A stretch of 64,000 nt of DNA from Bradyrhizobium japonicum USDA 6 (GCF_000284375.1 NC_017249.1:4380001-4444000); one strand, 5' to 3'. Positions 31,129 through 39,612 are shown, counted from the stretch's first letter. Notes: generated by a model from the letters alone, not told the origin. Program-made: numbers and translations.

Positions 31129-31287
31129 GTGTGTGAGAAGTGCGTTCAGTACGACGACAAGATCGCCCGGTATCGGCGCCTGTCGCTCGGAATCAACGAC
31201 CGACAAACGCTGGACGGAATTGCAGTCCTGATCGCACAGGCGACGGACGCAAAAGCCGTCGTCCATCCATTCCCGCCCAAAGACTGA
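31129..31287 (+). CDS. Small CxxC protein
   Basis: A 52-residue protein from a GTG: MCEKCVQYDDKIARYRRLSL, then NDRQTLDGIAVLIAQATDAK and HPFPPKD. The start M-C-x-K-C-x-x-x-D-x-K-I-x-x-Y-R-R is a recognisable small rhizobial family, which decided the start. An in-frame GTG at 31081 would add 16 residues. The CxxC could bind metal or be redox-active. Function unknown. Confidence 0.65.
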   Translation: MCEKCVQYDDKIARYRRLSLGINDRQTLDGIAVLIAQATDAKAVVHPFPPKD

Positions 31288-31370
31288 GGACGGGCTATTT
31301 GTGCGGCGAGGTTTCGCCTTTCATAGCTCCTTGCTGGCATTCAGGCGTTCGCCGTTGCATGTTTGTCCCT

Positions 31371-31607
31371 ATGGAGACGCGCGAAGACTTCCTGCTTAAG
31401 CTAGCGACGGTTTTGGATGACGTCGGGTCGAACCAGAAATTGATAATTCGGGACCGTTACATCGAGCGTGCGTTTGGCGGCACGCGTGCCATCGCGATCG
31501 CAGAGGCGGAGGTCTTTGCCCGGGCGCACGGCTGCACTTTTCGCTACAACCGCATCAAGCGCCAAGGAGAGTTCACCCGTGCTTATCCGGCAGGCGGCAG
31601 GGCGTGA
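31371..31607 (+). CDS. Small hypothetical protein
   Basis: A 78-residue protein starting METREDFLLKLATVLDDVGS, then IIRDRYIERAFGGTRAIAIA, then AEAEVFARAHGCTFRYNRIK. The AFGG...IA..EA..FAR.HGC.FRY sequence looks like a compact conserved domain, but I do not recognise the family. The longer frame upstream overlaps the CxxC gene and is not needed. Confidence 0.6.
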   Translation: METREDFLLKLATVLDDVGSNQKLIIRDRYIERAFGGTRAIAIAEAEVFARAHGCTFRYNRIKRQGEFTRAYPAGGRA

Positions 31608-31960
31608 GGTGGCTCGTCGAGAGCGCGGGCTACTGCTGGTCGTTGGGTGCGGAAAAGCAAGTCCGGCGGCCGGTTCACGCTGGCGGGCCAGAACTTCAAG
31701 TAAGCATCCAGACGGAGAAAACGACACAGAGGCAGCTTGCACCTATGAATGCGAGACCCAAAAAGAAGCGCTCGGCAAGGTCCATTTCCATGGCGTTCCC
31801 CTCCGGCTGCCCGCGATAAGTAACATTCAATTGTGACCCGAGGTTCCCGCGTTATCGCGTGGAACTTGTGTTCACTAGGGCACAGACCACGGAACTGCCC
31901 GCGCGTTAGGCTGCAACAACTCAAACCCAACGGTTAGGACCCGTAAGATCGAGGTGTGTC
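31608..31960. other. Intergenic stretch, nothing recognised
   Basis: Open frames exist but none has a recognisable product; no promoter motif of the EcfG type at the right spacing. Confidence 0.4.
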
Positions 31961-32161
31961 ATGCAGCGACGCCGTCGTTTTAAACAAACTGTGTCCCTCG
32001 AAGAACGTCTTGCCCAAGAAGCCGCACGCTTAAGAGAGCTAGCCAAAAAGCTCCCTGCCGGCTTCGAGCGAGAAGCTCTCCTCCGCAAGGCCAGACAGGC
32101 CGAGACCGGCTCGCACTTGAGCGAGTGGTTGAGATCACCCGGACTGCAGCCGCCAGAATAG
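31961..32161 (+). CDS. RFKQ/LQPP-family small protein
   Basis: A 66-residue protein: MQRRRRFKQTVSLEERLAQE, LRELAKKLPAGFEREALLRK, ARQAETGSHLSEWLRSPGLQ then PPE. Same family as 28.70 kb and the broken 27.68 kb copy. Highly charged, helical, ending in LQPP. It is 48 nt upstream of a DUF6894 gene, and the same order (DUF6894 near an RFKQ gene) is seen at 27.3-27.9 kb. Confidence 0.72.
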   Translation: MQRRRRFKQTVSLEERLAQEAARLRELAKKLPAGFEREALLRKARQAETGSHLSEWLRSPGLQPPE

Positions 32162-32209
32162 GAACACGCGAACATTTCTTCTATGCTCTCCCTCGAATGA
32201 GGGCGGCTT

Positions 32210-32440
32210 ATGACCCGGTACTACTTCGACATCCGGGACGACACTGGTTTGTACCCGGACGAGGAAGGTCTGGAATTCGACACTCAGCAAGAGGCCGAGG
32301 TCGAAGCCGCTAGGTCGCTTGCGAACTTGGCAAAGGACTTTGCCACCATACGGCAGGACGTTTCCGTGGAAGTGAGGACAGAAGTTGAGCGGGTGTTTCA
32401 AGCCGCATTCATTTTCGACAGAAGTAGGACGAAGCAGTAA
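32210..32440 (+). CDS. DUF6894-type small protein (3)
   Basis: A 76-residue protein: MTRYYFDIRDDTGLYPDEEG, FDTQQEAEVEAARSLANLAK, VSVEVRTEVERVFQAAFIFD. Canonical member of the family, closest to 30.74 kb. It lies convergent to the 89-residue gene on the other strand, with 9 nt between stops. Confidence 0.78.
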   Translation: MTRYYFDIRDDTGLYPDEEGLEFDTQQEAEVEAARSLANLAKDFATIRQDVSVEVRTEVERVFQAAFIFDRSRTKQ

Positions 32441-32449
32441 GGACGGTTC

Positions 32450-32719
32450 CTATTTGCGAGTCAGCAGATCTTCCCCGGACGGCATCAGCTTCACATACGT
32501 GCCGCTTTCGTGCTTCCACAACCAACCGCGCTCGATCGCGTGTTTGAGCCCGGCGCCGAACTCGCTGCCACTGCCCTCCAGCTTGAACAAGAAGGGCGCG
32601 TTGATCCTCTCGATATAGATTCGGCCGTCCTGTACGGCCTCGACGCTGGCTGCGAGCTCGACGAGCTTGCGAGCGGCCGCCTCCGGATCTGCATAGGGTC
32701 GTTCTTCGGTGTGCTTCAT
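32450..32719 (-). CDS. Hypothetical protein (89 aa), winged-helix-like
   Basis: It begins MKHTEERPYADPEAAARKLV, then ASVEAVQDGRIYIERINAPF, GSEFGAGLKHAIERGWLWKH and ends TYVKLMPSGEDLLTRK. The ending 'A...GW...H.SG.YV..T..G..L' resembles a small winged-helix C-terminus. The ATG overlaps the stop of the upstream 156-residue gene (ATGA), so both form an operon. A fragment of a paralogue lies near 26.8 kb. Confidence 0.68.
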   Translation of the reverse strand: MKHTEERPYADPEAAARKLVELAASVEAVQDGRIYIERINAPFLFKLEGSGSEFGAGLKHAIERGWLWKHESGTYVKLMPSGEDLLTRK

Positions 32720-33186
32720 AGGCGTGTCCCATTGGCCGCCTGCGCGGCGGTGATATGTGCGCGGTGCTGGTAGCTCTCCGCCGGTCTCCAGCTGTCGAAT
32801 GTGGTCCCGCAGATGCAGCGCATACGCGTGCTCCGGATCTCGCTGTCGAGCTTCTCGCTCCGCGCCCGCTTGGCCGCCATCGCGGCGCGCCAGTCGCGGT
32901 CTTGGCGCCATTCGGCGAAGGCATTGTGGGTGATGTTCGGCTGTAGATCCGACCAAGCGGTCTCGAAAGCCTCGCGCGCGGCTTCGAAGGTGGCGGCTAT
33001 GCCACTCCGCCATGTGCTTGGCTCCATGCCGGGATAGAAGCCGACCGACCAACCCCATTGATCGGCGTGCACATGCACGCCGGTGCGCACGCCGATCGCG
33101 CCGATGCGGACGTCGGTAAAGTAGATATGCCAGGTCTCCTCATGCGGATTGTCGGCGCGGCGGCGGGTGAGGGCGGTGTTGATCAT
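32716..33186 (-). CDS. Hypothetical protein (156 aa)
   Basis: It begins MINTALTRRRADNPHEETWH with IYFTDVRIGAIGVRTGVHVH, WGWSVGFYPGMEPSTWRSGI, TFEAAREAFETAWSDLQPNI and a C-terminal CICGTTFDSW. The TW.IY..DV..G.I..R.......WGWS.GFYPG.......G.A..F..AR..FE..W is a family seen repeatedly in Bradyrhizobium islands; function unknown. First gene of the pair with the 89-residue protein. Confidence 0.72.
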   Translation of the reverse strand: MINTALTRRRADNPHEETWHIYFTDVRIGAIGVRTGVHVHADQWGWSVGFYPGMEPSTWRSGIAATFEAAREAFETAWSDLQPNITHNAFAEWRQDRDWRAAMAAKRARSEKLDSEIRSTRMRCICGTTFDSWRPAESYQHRAHITAAQAANGTRL

Positions 33187-33964
33187 GGCGACAGGATAGG
33201 GGCTAGCCGAGCCTTGAGCCAGTCGCTGGGGCTTGCGCGTGGTCTTGGGCCGAGCCCAATAGGTTGGTCAATAGGCTGCCCAGAAGCCGCCGTACCGATG
33301 CGCAGCGGTTCTGGTCGTTTTGAACCCCTCGCTACCGCTTTCTTCGCTAGGCATTTTCAATTGGTCCATTTTCGGGGAATGAATCTTTGCGCAATTATTG
33401 CGAGTTGGCCCAAGCCATTCGTGCAGGTTCAACCCTGATTGCGGCCTTCTTGTCGTTCGTCATCCGCGAACGCATCTTCATCAAAGGAGATTGGAATAAC
33501 GGGAAAAATTATTGCTACTAGCCTTCATCACGTAAATTTTTTCATGACCTCAAGCCCTGCAGCGATGCCGGGCTTTTCTTTTGGTCCGGCGCAAGGATAG
33601 GTCGTCTGCCATCCCGTATGATTCCGCGAGCGGCGAAAGCGGTCAGCCAACGATTTCCGCAATCTCGATTGGCGCCTTCGCTGCGCAAAGGGCGCGACCA
33701 GTGCGCTATGGGTCACACCCGGAAGAACTCGGCCTGAGGATATCAAGTCTGCTTCACCCCCAAGGAGCGGACATCTAGCGGACATGCTGGGTCGACCTCT
33801 AAGGGCCACAAGCGGGAGGAGAGGAATAAGGAACGCCAGTCCGGCCGCGGATCTAAGGACGAAGGCGTTGGTCGCTAGTGGCGCACTAACAGCTCGCTTA
33901 CATTTTCCTCACTGGCAGCTTATTGTTATGGTTTCCGAGGGTGGCCCCGGAGAGGGAATGCAGC
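33187..33964. other. Gene-poor stretch with an orphan terminator-like hairpin
   Basis: No gene supported over about 780 nt. A hairpin AAGCCC-N12-GGGCTT followed by TTCTTTT lies at 33552-33582 with no gene before it, suggesting a lost gene on the plus strand. Confidence 0.45.
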
Positions 33965-35527
33965 TTGCGGTTTCTTTTTGAGGATTACGCATTTGATACC
34001 GACAGGCGCGAACTGCAGCGCGCAACAGACGTGGTTGTTGTCGCACCCCAAGTGTTCGATCTGCTCGAATACCTGATCCGAAACAGAGAGCGCGTCGTCA
34101 GCAAGGACGACCTCATCAACGCCGTTTGGAAGGGTCGCATCGTCTCGGATGCTGCGCTGACGACTCGCCTCAATGCCGCCCGGAGCGCAATCGGCGACAC
34201 GGGCGAGAAACAGCAGTTGATCAAAACATTGCCGCGCAAAGGTTTCCGCTTCGTTGGTGCAGTGCAGGAAGACCGGAGGCCCGCAAGTCAGACGGTGGGC
34301 CCAGTCGAGCGAACCGACGACGCGCCGCCGCGCCTGTCCATCGTCGTGCTACCCTTCGCGAACCTGAGCGGTGATCGCGAGCAGGACTATTTCGTGGATG
34401 GTGTAACCGAGAGCTTGACCACGGACTTGTCGCGCATCGCTGGTTCATTTGTAATCGCACGGAACAGCGCCGTCTCATACAAGGGTAGAGCAGTCGATGT
34501 ACGGCAGGTCGGCCACGAATTAAACGTTCGCTACGTGCTCGAAGGTTCAGTGCAACGCAGCGGCAAGCGACTCCGGATGAACGTGCAGTTGATCGATGCT
34601 AAGAGCGGCCAGCATCTTTGGGCCGAGCGCTTCGAGAAGCCTGTCGGCGACCTGTTCGATATGCAGGACGAAATCGTATCGAGGCTCGCCGGTACATTAG
34701 GTGCCCAGCTCATTGAGGCTGAGGCGCGACGAGCCGAGCGTACGCTGCATCCCGATGCGATGGACTTGTGTTTCCAGGGCCGGGCCTGGTTGATGAAGGG
34801 GATTAGCCTTGAATGCGTGACGCAAGCGCGGGGCTTCTTCGAACGCTCGCTGGAGTTCGATCCCGGCAACGTCGAAGCAATGATTGGTCTGGCAAATGTT
34901 GATACGGTAGTTGGGGGTAGCTTTACGACGGATGATGGGCCCGCGCGGCTTGCGGCGGCCGAGGCGATGGTGAACAAGGTATTGTCGATTAGGCCGAACA
35001 GTGCCTCAGCCCACATGGCTCGGGGTTGGGTCCAGACCTTTACGAACCGGGCCGCCCAAGGCATCCGTGAGTTCGAACTTGCGTTGGCGCTGGCTCCGAA
35101 TTTGGTCCACGCTCATGCTGCCCTTGGTTTCGCAAAATCCTACATAGGTCGCGCTGCCGAGACCGAAGGCCATATACTCGAAGCTTTACGGCTCTCTCCT
35201 CGCGACGTTTTCGCCTACCAGTGGGCGTGTTTTGCGGGCGTGGCCAAGCTGCTGCTTGGTTCAGACGTCGAAGGCGTTAGTTGGCTGCGACGAAGCACCG
35301 AGGCGAACCGTAACTTTCATCTCGCTCATATATCGCTCGCCGCTGCCTTGGCCTTGACCGGCGCGCTCGATGAGGCGCGAACTGCTGCGAGAACGGGACT
35401 TGCGCTCAACTCAGGTTTCACCATTCGTCGCTTGCTCGCAGCTCAACAAAGCGACAATCCAATTTACCTTGCCGGGGTGCAGCGCTTGTGTGAAGGCTGG
35501 CGCCTCGCTGGCGTGCCGGAAGGATGA
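33965..35527 (+). CDS. CadC-like winged-helix regulator with TPR domain
   Basis: About 520 residues. An N-terminal OmpR/PhoB-type winged helix (LFEDYAFDTDRRELQRATDV, VSKDDLINAVWKGRIVSDAA, KTLPRKGFRFVGAV; about 1-95) binds DNA. A linker is followed by a TolB-N/FlgO-like domain (LSIVVLPFANLSGDREQDYF, ESLTTDLSRI, VRYVLEGSVQRSGKRLRMNV; about 115-260), then tetratricopeptide repeats to the end. No membrane helix is evident, unlike true CadC. I chose the TTG at 33965, since LRFLFEDYAFD is where the domain begins and GGAGAGGGA lies just upstream. Target genes are unknown. Confidence 0.85.
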   Translation: MRFLFEDYAFDTDRRELQRATDVVVVAPQVFDLLEYLIRNRERVVSKDDLINAVWKGRIVSDAALTTRLNAARSAIGDTGEKQQLIKTLPRKGFRFVGAVQEDRRPASQTVGPVERTDDAPPRLSIVVLPFANLSGDREQDYFVDGVTESLTTDLSRIAGSFVIARNSAVSYKGRAVDVRQVGHELNVRYVLEGSVQRSGKRLRMNVQLIDAKSGQHLWAERFEKPVGDLFDMQDEIVSRLAGTLGAQLIEAEARRAERTLHPDAMDLCFQGRAWLMKGISLECVTQARGFFERSLEFDPGNVEAMIGLANVDTVVGGSFTTDDGPARLAAAEAMVNKVLSIRPNSASAHMARGWVQTFTNRAAQGIREFELALALAPNLVHAHAALGFAKSYIGRAAETEGHILEALRLSPRDVFAYQWACFAGVAKLLLGSDVEGVSWLRRSTEANRNFHLAHISLAAALALTGALDEARTAARTGLALNSGFTIRRLLAAQQSDNPIYLAGVQRLCEGWRLAGVPEG

Positions 35528-35573
35528 TGAGCGCTTCGGGTCAGAAGTCGACTTCAGCGCGTTCCTGACCTAC

Positions 35574-35643
35574 GTCGGCTTTGGGTCACAAGCGGCTGTC
35601 TAGCTGGTGTCCGACCTTGGTCAGCTCAAAGCCCAAAGCCGAC
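35574..35643. repeat. 12-bp inverted repeat after the regulator gene
   Basis: GTCGGCTTTGGG (35574-35585) and CCCAAAGCCGAC (35632-35643) are perfect complements, 46 nt apart. No T-tract follows, so it is not an ordinary terminator; it may be an operator pair or mobile-element end. Confidence 0.6.
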
Positions 35644-36099
35644 AATACGGCGATTGAGACAGATGATAGCTAAGGGCCAAGGCCGAATTACACTGTGACC
35701 AACGCAGGGATTTCCGACCTGGGCAATGGTGTGCCGCGTCTCCCATTTGTCAGCGCCGTTGACCGTAATTGCCCGGAATTGCTGTTCCGCGAACTATTGG
35801 GTGGAGTCCTACCAACCAATCATGATGAATGTGCCTTCGCAGAACTGGTCATGGTGGTTGAAGTTCGGCGCATGTGTGACCGGCTGCATTAGCGGTGTCA
35901 TGGCGCGCGATGTGGACTCCCGAGGTGAATGGCGCAGTTGAAGTTAGCGCCGCCTGCGCCTCCTTCCTAATGAACGAATGGCCGGCTGCAGCGCGACCGG
36001 CGACGGTGTCGGCATGCTGGCGGGAGCGCAGCCGCGGCAGACGATCGGATTGATTATCTGAGAAATCGGGAAAGGCATTATGCAATAGAGGAGTATCCT
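35644..36099. other. Intergenic stretch with a degenerate repeat
   Basis: No gene recognised. Positions about 35683-35728 share a degenerate 45-bp sequence (TTTCCGACCTGGGCAATGG) with 38.75-38.80 kb. Confidence 0.4.
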
Positions 36100-36537
36100 A
36101 TGAAGTTGGCTCAAACATCAGCACTAATCATTTGTCTGCTCGGCGCGCCGGGAGTTTCGTTGGCCGCGGACGCCAAAGAGGACGTGGAGAAGGCTTACGC
36201 CGCTTGGGATGCCGCATTCAACAAGCAGGACGAGAAAGCCATCGGCGCCTCCTATGTCGCAACGGCAAAATTGATGCCGCCAACACATCAGGTCGCGTCG
36301 GGTCCGGCTGAGATCGAGAAGTTCTTTGCCGGACTCTTTACCAACGGTGTGACGGGTCATAAGTTGGAGATGATCGACGCCGGCGGAGACGACAAAATTG
36401 TGTTCGGCACAGCCAAGTGGAGCGCTACGGGTAAGGACAAGGAGGGCAAGCCGTCTCCCTTCAGTGGTTTAGCGACGCACGTCTTCGAACGCCAAGCCGA
36501 CGGATCGCTCAAATTGAGGCTGCAAACATTCAACTAA
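36100..36537 (+). CDS. Secreted SnoaL/DUF4440-like protein
   Basis: A 145-residue protein with a signal peptide (MKLAQTSALIICLLGAPGVS, cleavage at LAA) and an NTF2-like fold: VEKAYAAWDAAFNKQDEKAI, SYVATAKLMPPTHQVASGPA, EIEKFFAGLFTNGVTGHKLE, then beta strands to LRLQTFN. DUF4440/SnoaL-like proteins bind small ligands or act as isomerases; no specific substrate can be named. Lone gene with AGAGGAGTATCC before the ATG. Confidence 0.85.
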   Translation: MKLAQTSALIICLLGAPGVSLAADAKEDVEKAYAAWDAAFNKQDEKAIGASYVATAKLMPPTHQVASGPAEIEKFFAGLFTNGVTGHKLEMIDAGGDDKIVFGTAKWSATGKDKEGKPSPFSGLATHVFERQADGSLKLRLQTFN

Positions 36538-36639
36538 AGCGGTCGAGGCTTAATCCGTCCGGTGAGGCGGCGGCCTTACCGGACACCCAAAACGGCTACT
36601 TGCCGCCGGTGCAAGAGATCTCCGGGTTGGGTCGGTAGC

Positions 36640-36824
36640 AGAAGCTGGCGGGCAGGAGTGCGACTGCTGGATCAGGCGGAGCCGGCGGCGGCGCGGGCTG
36701 GGGGTGCTGGATCGGGCGGCGGCGGCAATTCTCCGGCGGCCGCTAGCGGTCAAGGCGATTCGAGCAGCCCTGGATCGACCAACCCGGGCGCGACATCAAT
36801 GACCCGAAGATGAAGGGGAAGTAG
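36640..36824 (+). pseudogene. Decayed copy of the glycine-rich secreted protein
   Basis: GSGGGGNSPAAASGQGDSSS and the following STNPGATS match the C-terminal half of the 17.1-kb protein; a single-base deletion before AATGACCCGAAGATGAA puts the final MNDPKMKGK out of frame. The signal peptide and first Gly-rich tract are not recognisable. The downstream hairpin is conserved. Confidence 0.75.
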
Positions 36825-36837
36825 TCGCATCGCGAAC

Positions 36838-36864
36838 AGCCCGCCGGATATGATCCAGCGGGCT
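36838..36864 (+). terminator. Hairpin, probable terminator of the decayed gene
   Basis: AGCCCGC-N13-GCGGGCT, equivalent to the hairpin after the intact copy at 17.4 kb. Confidence 0.6.
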
Positions 36865-36980
36865 ATCTTCATGATGCGTTCGCTTATGAGCAGGAGCAGT
36901 CGCGGTTGAGGACCGAATTCATTGGAGCGATTGCCTTGGATTTGAGGATCGGTGACTAGATCGCCGACGAAGGAACGCTC

Positions 36981-38540
36981 TCAAACAAACAAAAAGTCAT
37001 TCGCCGTCATCAAGTGCGTGAAGTTTGCAAGCGTAACTTGATCAGCTCCCGCCATGATAATCGTGCTAGTTCCGCTTTGAGTGATGACAAGGTCATCGAA
37101 CGACTGCACGCCCGCAACATCAATGAAAGCTATCTTGTCATCCTGGCATTGGCTGAAATCCCGGATGAGATTGTTGGCACCAACGGTCATTAGACCATTG
37201 TCCTTGAATACAAACGTATCGGCACCTCCATGAGCATTGCCGCTCAGTTCACCATCTCCCCACATCTCATTGCTGACTGTGCCACCTTGCCCAGCCGTCC
37301 CCGCGTATAGGACATCGCTGCCGGCCTTGGCGCGACCTGAAATTTGCGCCGCATCGCCCCATAAGAAGTTGTCGACCCGGCCGCTGTCAACGGCGTGGCC
37401 CCCGAAGATAAGATCATCGCCTCCTTGGGTCGCCCCGCCCATGACCTGTGCGTCGCCATAGAGCTGGTTCACAACGTCCGTCAACGACCTGTCGCCGCCA
37501 CTAAGACTGTCATTACCTCCGCTGGCAGCGTCGAACATCGTAACAGCATCGCCGACGGCGAAGTTCTTGCTCCCCTGCAGCGCTGCAACGTCGTCGCCGC
37601 CTTGCGCATGGCCGGACATTGTGGCGCCGGCGTCCCCGTAAAAAGACACTGTGGAGCCGCCCTCGTTTACGAAAGTATCGTTGCCGCCCTTGGCAAAACT
37701 GGAAATGTCGCCGCCGGCATCGCCATAGAAGGTCTTTGACGTTACCGCCCCACCGGATCCCGTGAAACTGTCGTCACCTCCCTCAGCATGGCCGGAAATG
37801 TTGCCTCCGGCATCACCGTAGAACACCTGCGTTGCGAACAAGGCCCCGTTGAAGGTGTCGTTGCCACCTTTGCTGTGGCCGGTCATGTCACCGCCGGCAT
37901 CTCCGTAGAATGAGTTGCCTGAGTCCGTTCTGGCTGTGAATGTGTCATCGCCGCCTTGGGCGTGACCGGTCATGTTGCTCCCGGCGTCACCAAAAAAGGT
38001 GTTTGTAGCCTGTCTGGAGCCTTGGAAGCTGTCATTGCCACCCTTGCTGTGGCCAGACATGTCGCCGCCCGCATCGCCGTAAAAGGTGTGGGTGCCGCCC
38101 TGTACCGTCTGAGTTATGAAGGTGTCGTCGCCGCCCCGAGCGTGACCCGACATGGCGCCGCCGGCATCGCCGAAGAACGTATTGATTTGCTGTCTGCCAG
38201 TTCCACTCAAGAAGGTGTCGTTGCCCCCCTTACTGTGGCCCGACATGTCCACGCCAGCGTCCCCGTAGGCAGTGACACCTCCCGTTGGGAGTCCGTTGAA
38301 TGTGTCATCGCCGCCCTGCGCAAAATCGAAAATGCTGCCAACCACGTCGCCATAAAATGTGTAATTGGAAAGTCCGACTTCATCGAAGGTGTCGTTCCCT
38401 CCCTTCGAAAAGTCAAACATGCTACCACCAGCATCACCGAATAGGGTCGGTGCGTCAGGGTTGCCTATCAGGTTGTCGTCGGTGCCAATTTGACGATTGA
38501 CTAGGTCACCCGGAGTAAGCGGAACAGGCTGCCTGCGCAT
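36981..38540 (-). CDS. RTX-like repeat protein, probably secreted by a type I system
   Basis: A 519-residue acidic protein built of about a dozen 30-33-residue repeats. The recurring core is F-Y/F-G-D-A-G-G-x-M/I-S-G-H-S/A-K/Q-G-G-N/D-D-T/S-F (for example FYGDAGGDMSGHSKGGNDTF). The GGxDxF turns resemble the calcium-binding GGxGxDxxx nonapeptides of RTX proteins. Repeats end near residue 420; the C-terminal 90 residues (DDKIAFIDVAGVQSFDDLVI, MAGADQVTLANFTHLM) match the beta-rich C-terminal secretion region of type I substrates. No signal peptide, and no HlyB/D/TolC genes nearby. GAGGAGGAC precedes the ATG. Likely a calcium-dependent extracellular or surface protein. Confidence 0.82.
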   Translation of the reverse strand: MRRQPVPLTPGDLVNRQIGTDDNLIGNPDAPTLFGDAGGSMFDFSKGGNDTFDEVGLSNYTFYGDVVGSIFDFAQGGDDTFNGLPTGGVTAYGDAGVDMSGHSKGGNDTFLSGTGRQQINTFFGDAGGAMSGHARGGDDTFITQTVQGGTHTFYGDAGGDMSGHSKGGNDSFQGSRQATNTFFGDAGSNMTGHAQGGDDTFTARTDSGNSFYGDAGGDMTGHSKGGNDTFNGALFATQVFYGDAGGNISGHAEGGDDSFTGSGGAVTSKTFYGDAGGDISSFAKGGNDTFVNEGGSTVSFYGDAGATMSGHAQGGDDVAALQGSKNFAVGDAVTMFDAASGGNDSLSGGDRSLTDVVNQLYGDAQVMGGATQGGDDLIFGGHAVDSGRVDNFLWGDAAQISGRAKAGSDVLYAGTAGQGGTVSNEMWGDGELSGNAHGGADTFVFKDNGLMTVGANNLIRDFSQCQDDKIAFIDVAGVQSFDDLVITQSGTSTIIMAGADQVTLANFTHLMTANDFLFV

Positions 38541-38967
38541 CGGAAGTCCTCCTCGACTGCATCCAACACAATCTTAGGGTGTTTCGTCAGGCAGCGATCA
38601 AACTATAAGTGGGTACACCCCGAGACCGAAGTCCCCGACTCGCTACAACGGAATGAGGCGGTACGGGCGGGTAGGTCCGCTTGGGTCACTCGCTGACGTC
38701 CCGGGTGTGGAACAATAGACCGCTTGAGTCCGCTAAGGGGGCTCAAAGTCGGCTTACACCATAACCAGAGGGTTTCCGACCTAGGGCAATGGCAGGAGAA
38801 ATGATCTCAATCAAGTCTAAGTTGGTGAGTAACTACCGGCTAAGCCGCCCACGCCAAGGGCTGCATTGCTCGTCTAGATCTGAAACAAGCGCCATCGTAG
38901 TGCCTGTCTTTGGCGCGATGCAGCAAGACGTGGGCCAAGGCGCCCCACGAGCCTGTACGAAAAGGTT
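38541..38967. other. Intergenic stretch, degenerate repeat only
   Basis: No gene recognised; 38.75-38.80 kb repeats a sequence seen at 35.68-35.73 kb. Confidence 0.4.
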
Positions 38968-39305
38968 TCACTCTTGAGGGTCATTCCCCTTCGGCTCTTG
39001 TAGGAACTTCGGCATATGATGGCGTCCCTCGCCACGCTCGCTGCGGTCACGCGGGGCCGGGCGTTCGGAGGGGTCGCGGCCGAGCTTGGATTGCAGCTCG
39101 ACGAGGTCGGTGAAGACGTCGGCCTGGCGGCGCATCACCGTCGGCGATCATCAGCGGCTGGCTCGCGATGGTGGAAATCACGGTGACTCGGACGCCGTCG
39201 GCGCTGGACGGCCTGGACCAGGGAGCGGAAGTCGCCGTCGCCCGAGAATAGCTCATTGTTCGATTGCTCGGCGAACTCGAGGTCGTCCACGGCGAGCACG
39301 GAAGC
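38968..39305 (-). pseudogene. C-terminal remnant of a NYN-domain (LabA/DUF88-type) protein
   Basis: Minus-strand blocks in changing frames: ELFSGDGDFRSLVQAVQRR, then GVRVTVISTIASQPLMIAD, then RRQADVFTDLVELQSKLGRD and PSERPAPRD, ending before TGA at 38970-38968. SGDGDF is the second acidic motif of the NYN nuclease fold, and the QADVFTDLVELQSKLGRDPSERP tail is typical of rhizobial NYN proteins. Two frameshifts, and loss of the N-terminal half, make it non-functional. Confidence 0.72.
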
Positions 39306-39360
39306 GCATAACAAAACGCGGAGCCGGAAGGACTGGCATAAAAAAATCGCAGCTCGCCGC

Positions 39361-39603
39361 CTAAGATACCTGCCGCATAGAATAGCCAAGCCCGACTTGT
39401 ATCGGAATCTCGAAAATCTCTGCACCGTTTTCGTCCCGGACCCTGATGTAGTTGCCAGGCTGCGCGAAGGGTGGCTTTTCAGCGCCAGTGCGATGAGCGA
39501 TGAACTTGGCGTGCTCCTTCGCCTCGCGGCGGGACGCGCATTGATGTCCCACCCTGTCGCAGGCCGTGAACGAGCCGACTAGATCGAAGTAAAACCGCTT
39601 CAT
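39361..39603 (-). CDS. DUF6894-type small protein (4)
   Basis: An 80-residue protein: MKRFYFDLVGSFTACDRVGH, ASRREAKEHAKFIAHRTGAE, NYIRVRDENGAEIFEIPIQV. Member of the family with the 'F/Y-Y-F-D' start, A.....A..A helix and 'V.D..G.E....P' ending. The consensus EcfG promoter ends only 10 nt before the ATG, so the mRNA would be leaderless or nearly so. Confidence 0.75.
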   Translation of the reverse strand: MKRFYFDLVGSFTACDRVGHQCASRREAKEHAKFIAHRTGAEKPPFAQPGNYIRVRDENGAEIFEIPIQVGLGYSMRQVS

Positions 39604-39612
39604 AAAACCTAA

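Noticed and set aside
32180..32200. GGAAC near 32.16 kb as an EcfG promoter for the DUF6894 gene at 32.21 kb
   Set aside because: The base 16 nt downstream gives TATG, not xxTT, so it does not fit the spacing rule used for the accepted sites.
37395..38444. Plus-strand repeat ORFs over the RTX gene
   Set aside because: They arise from regular repeats on the opposite strand, and the translated repeats have no recognised fold.
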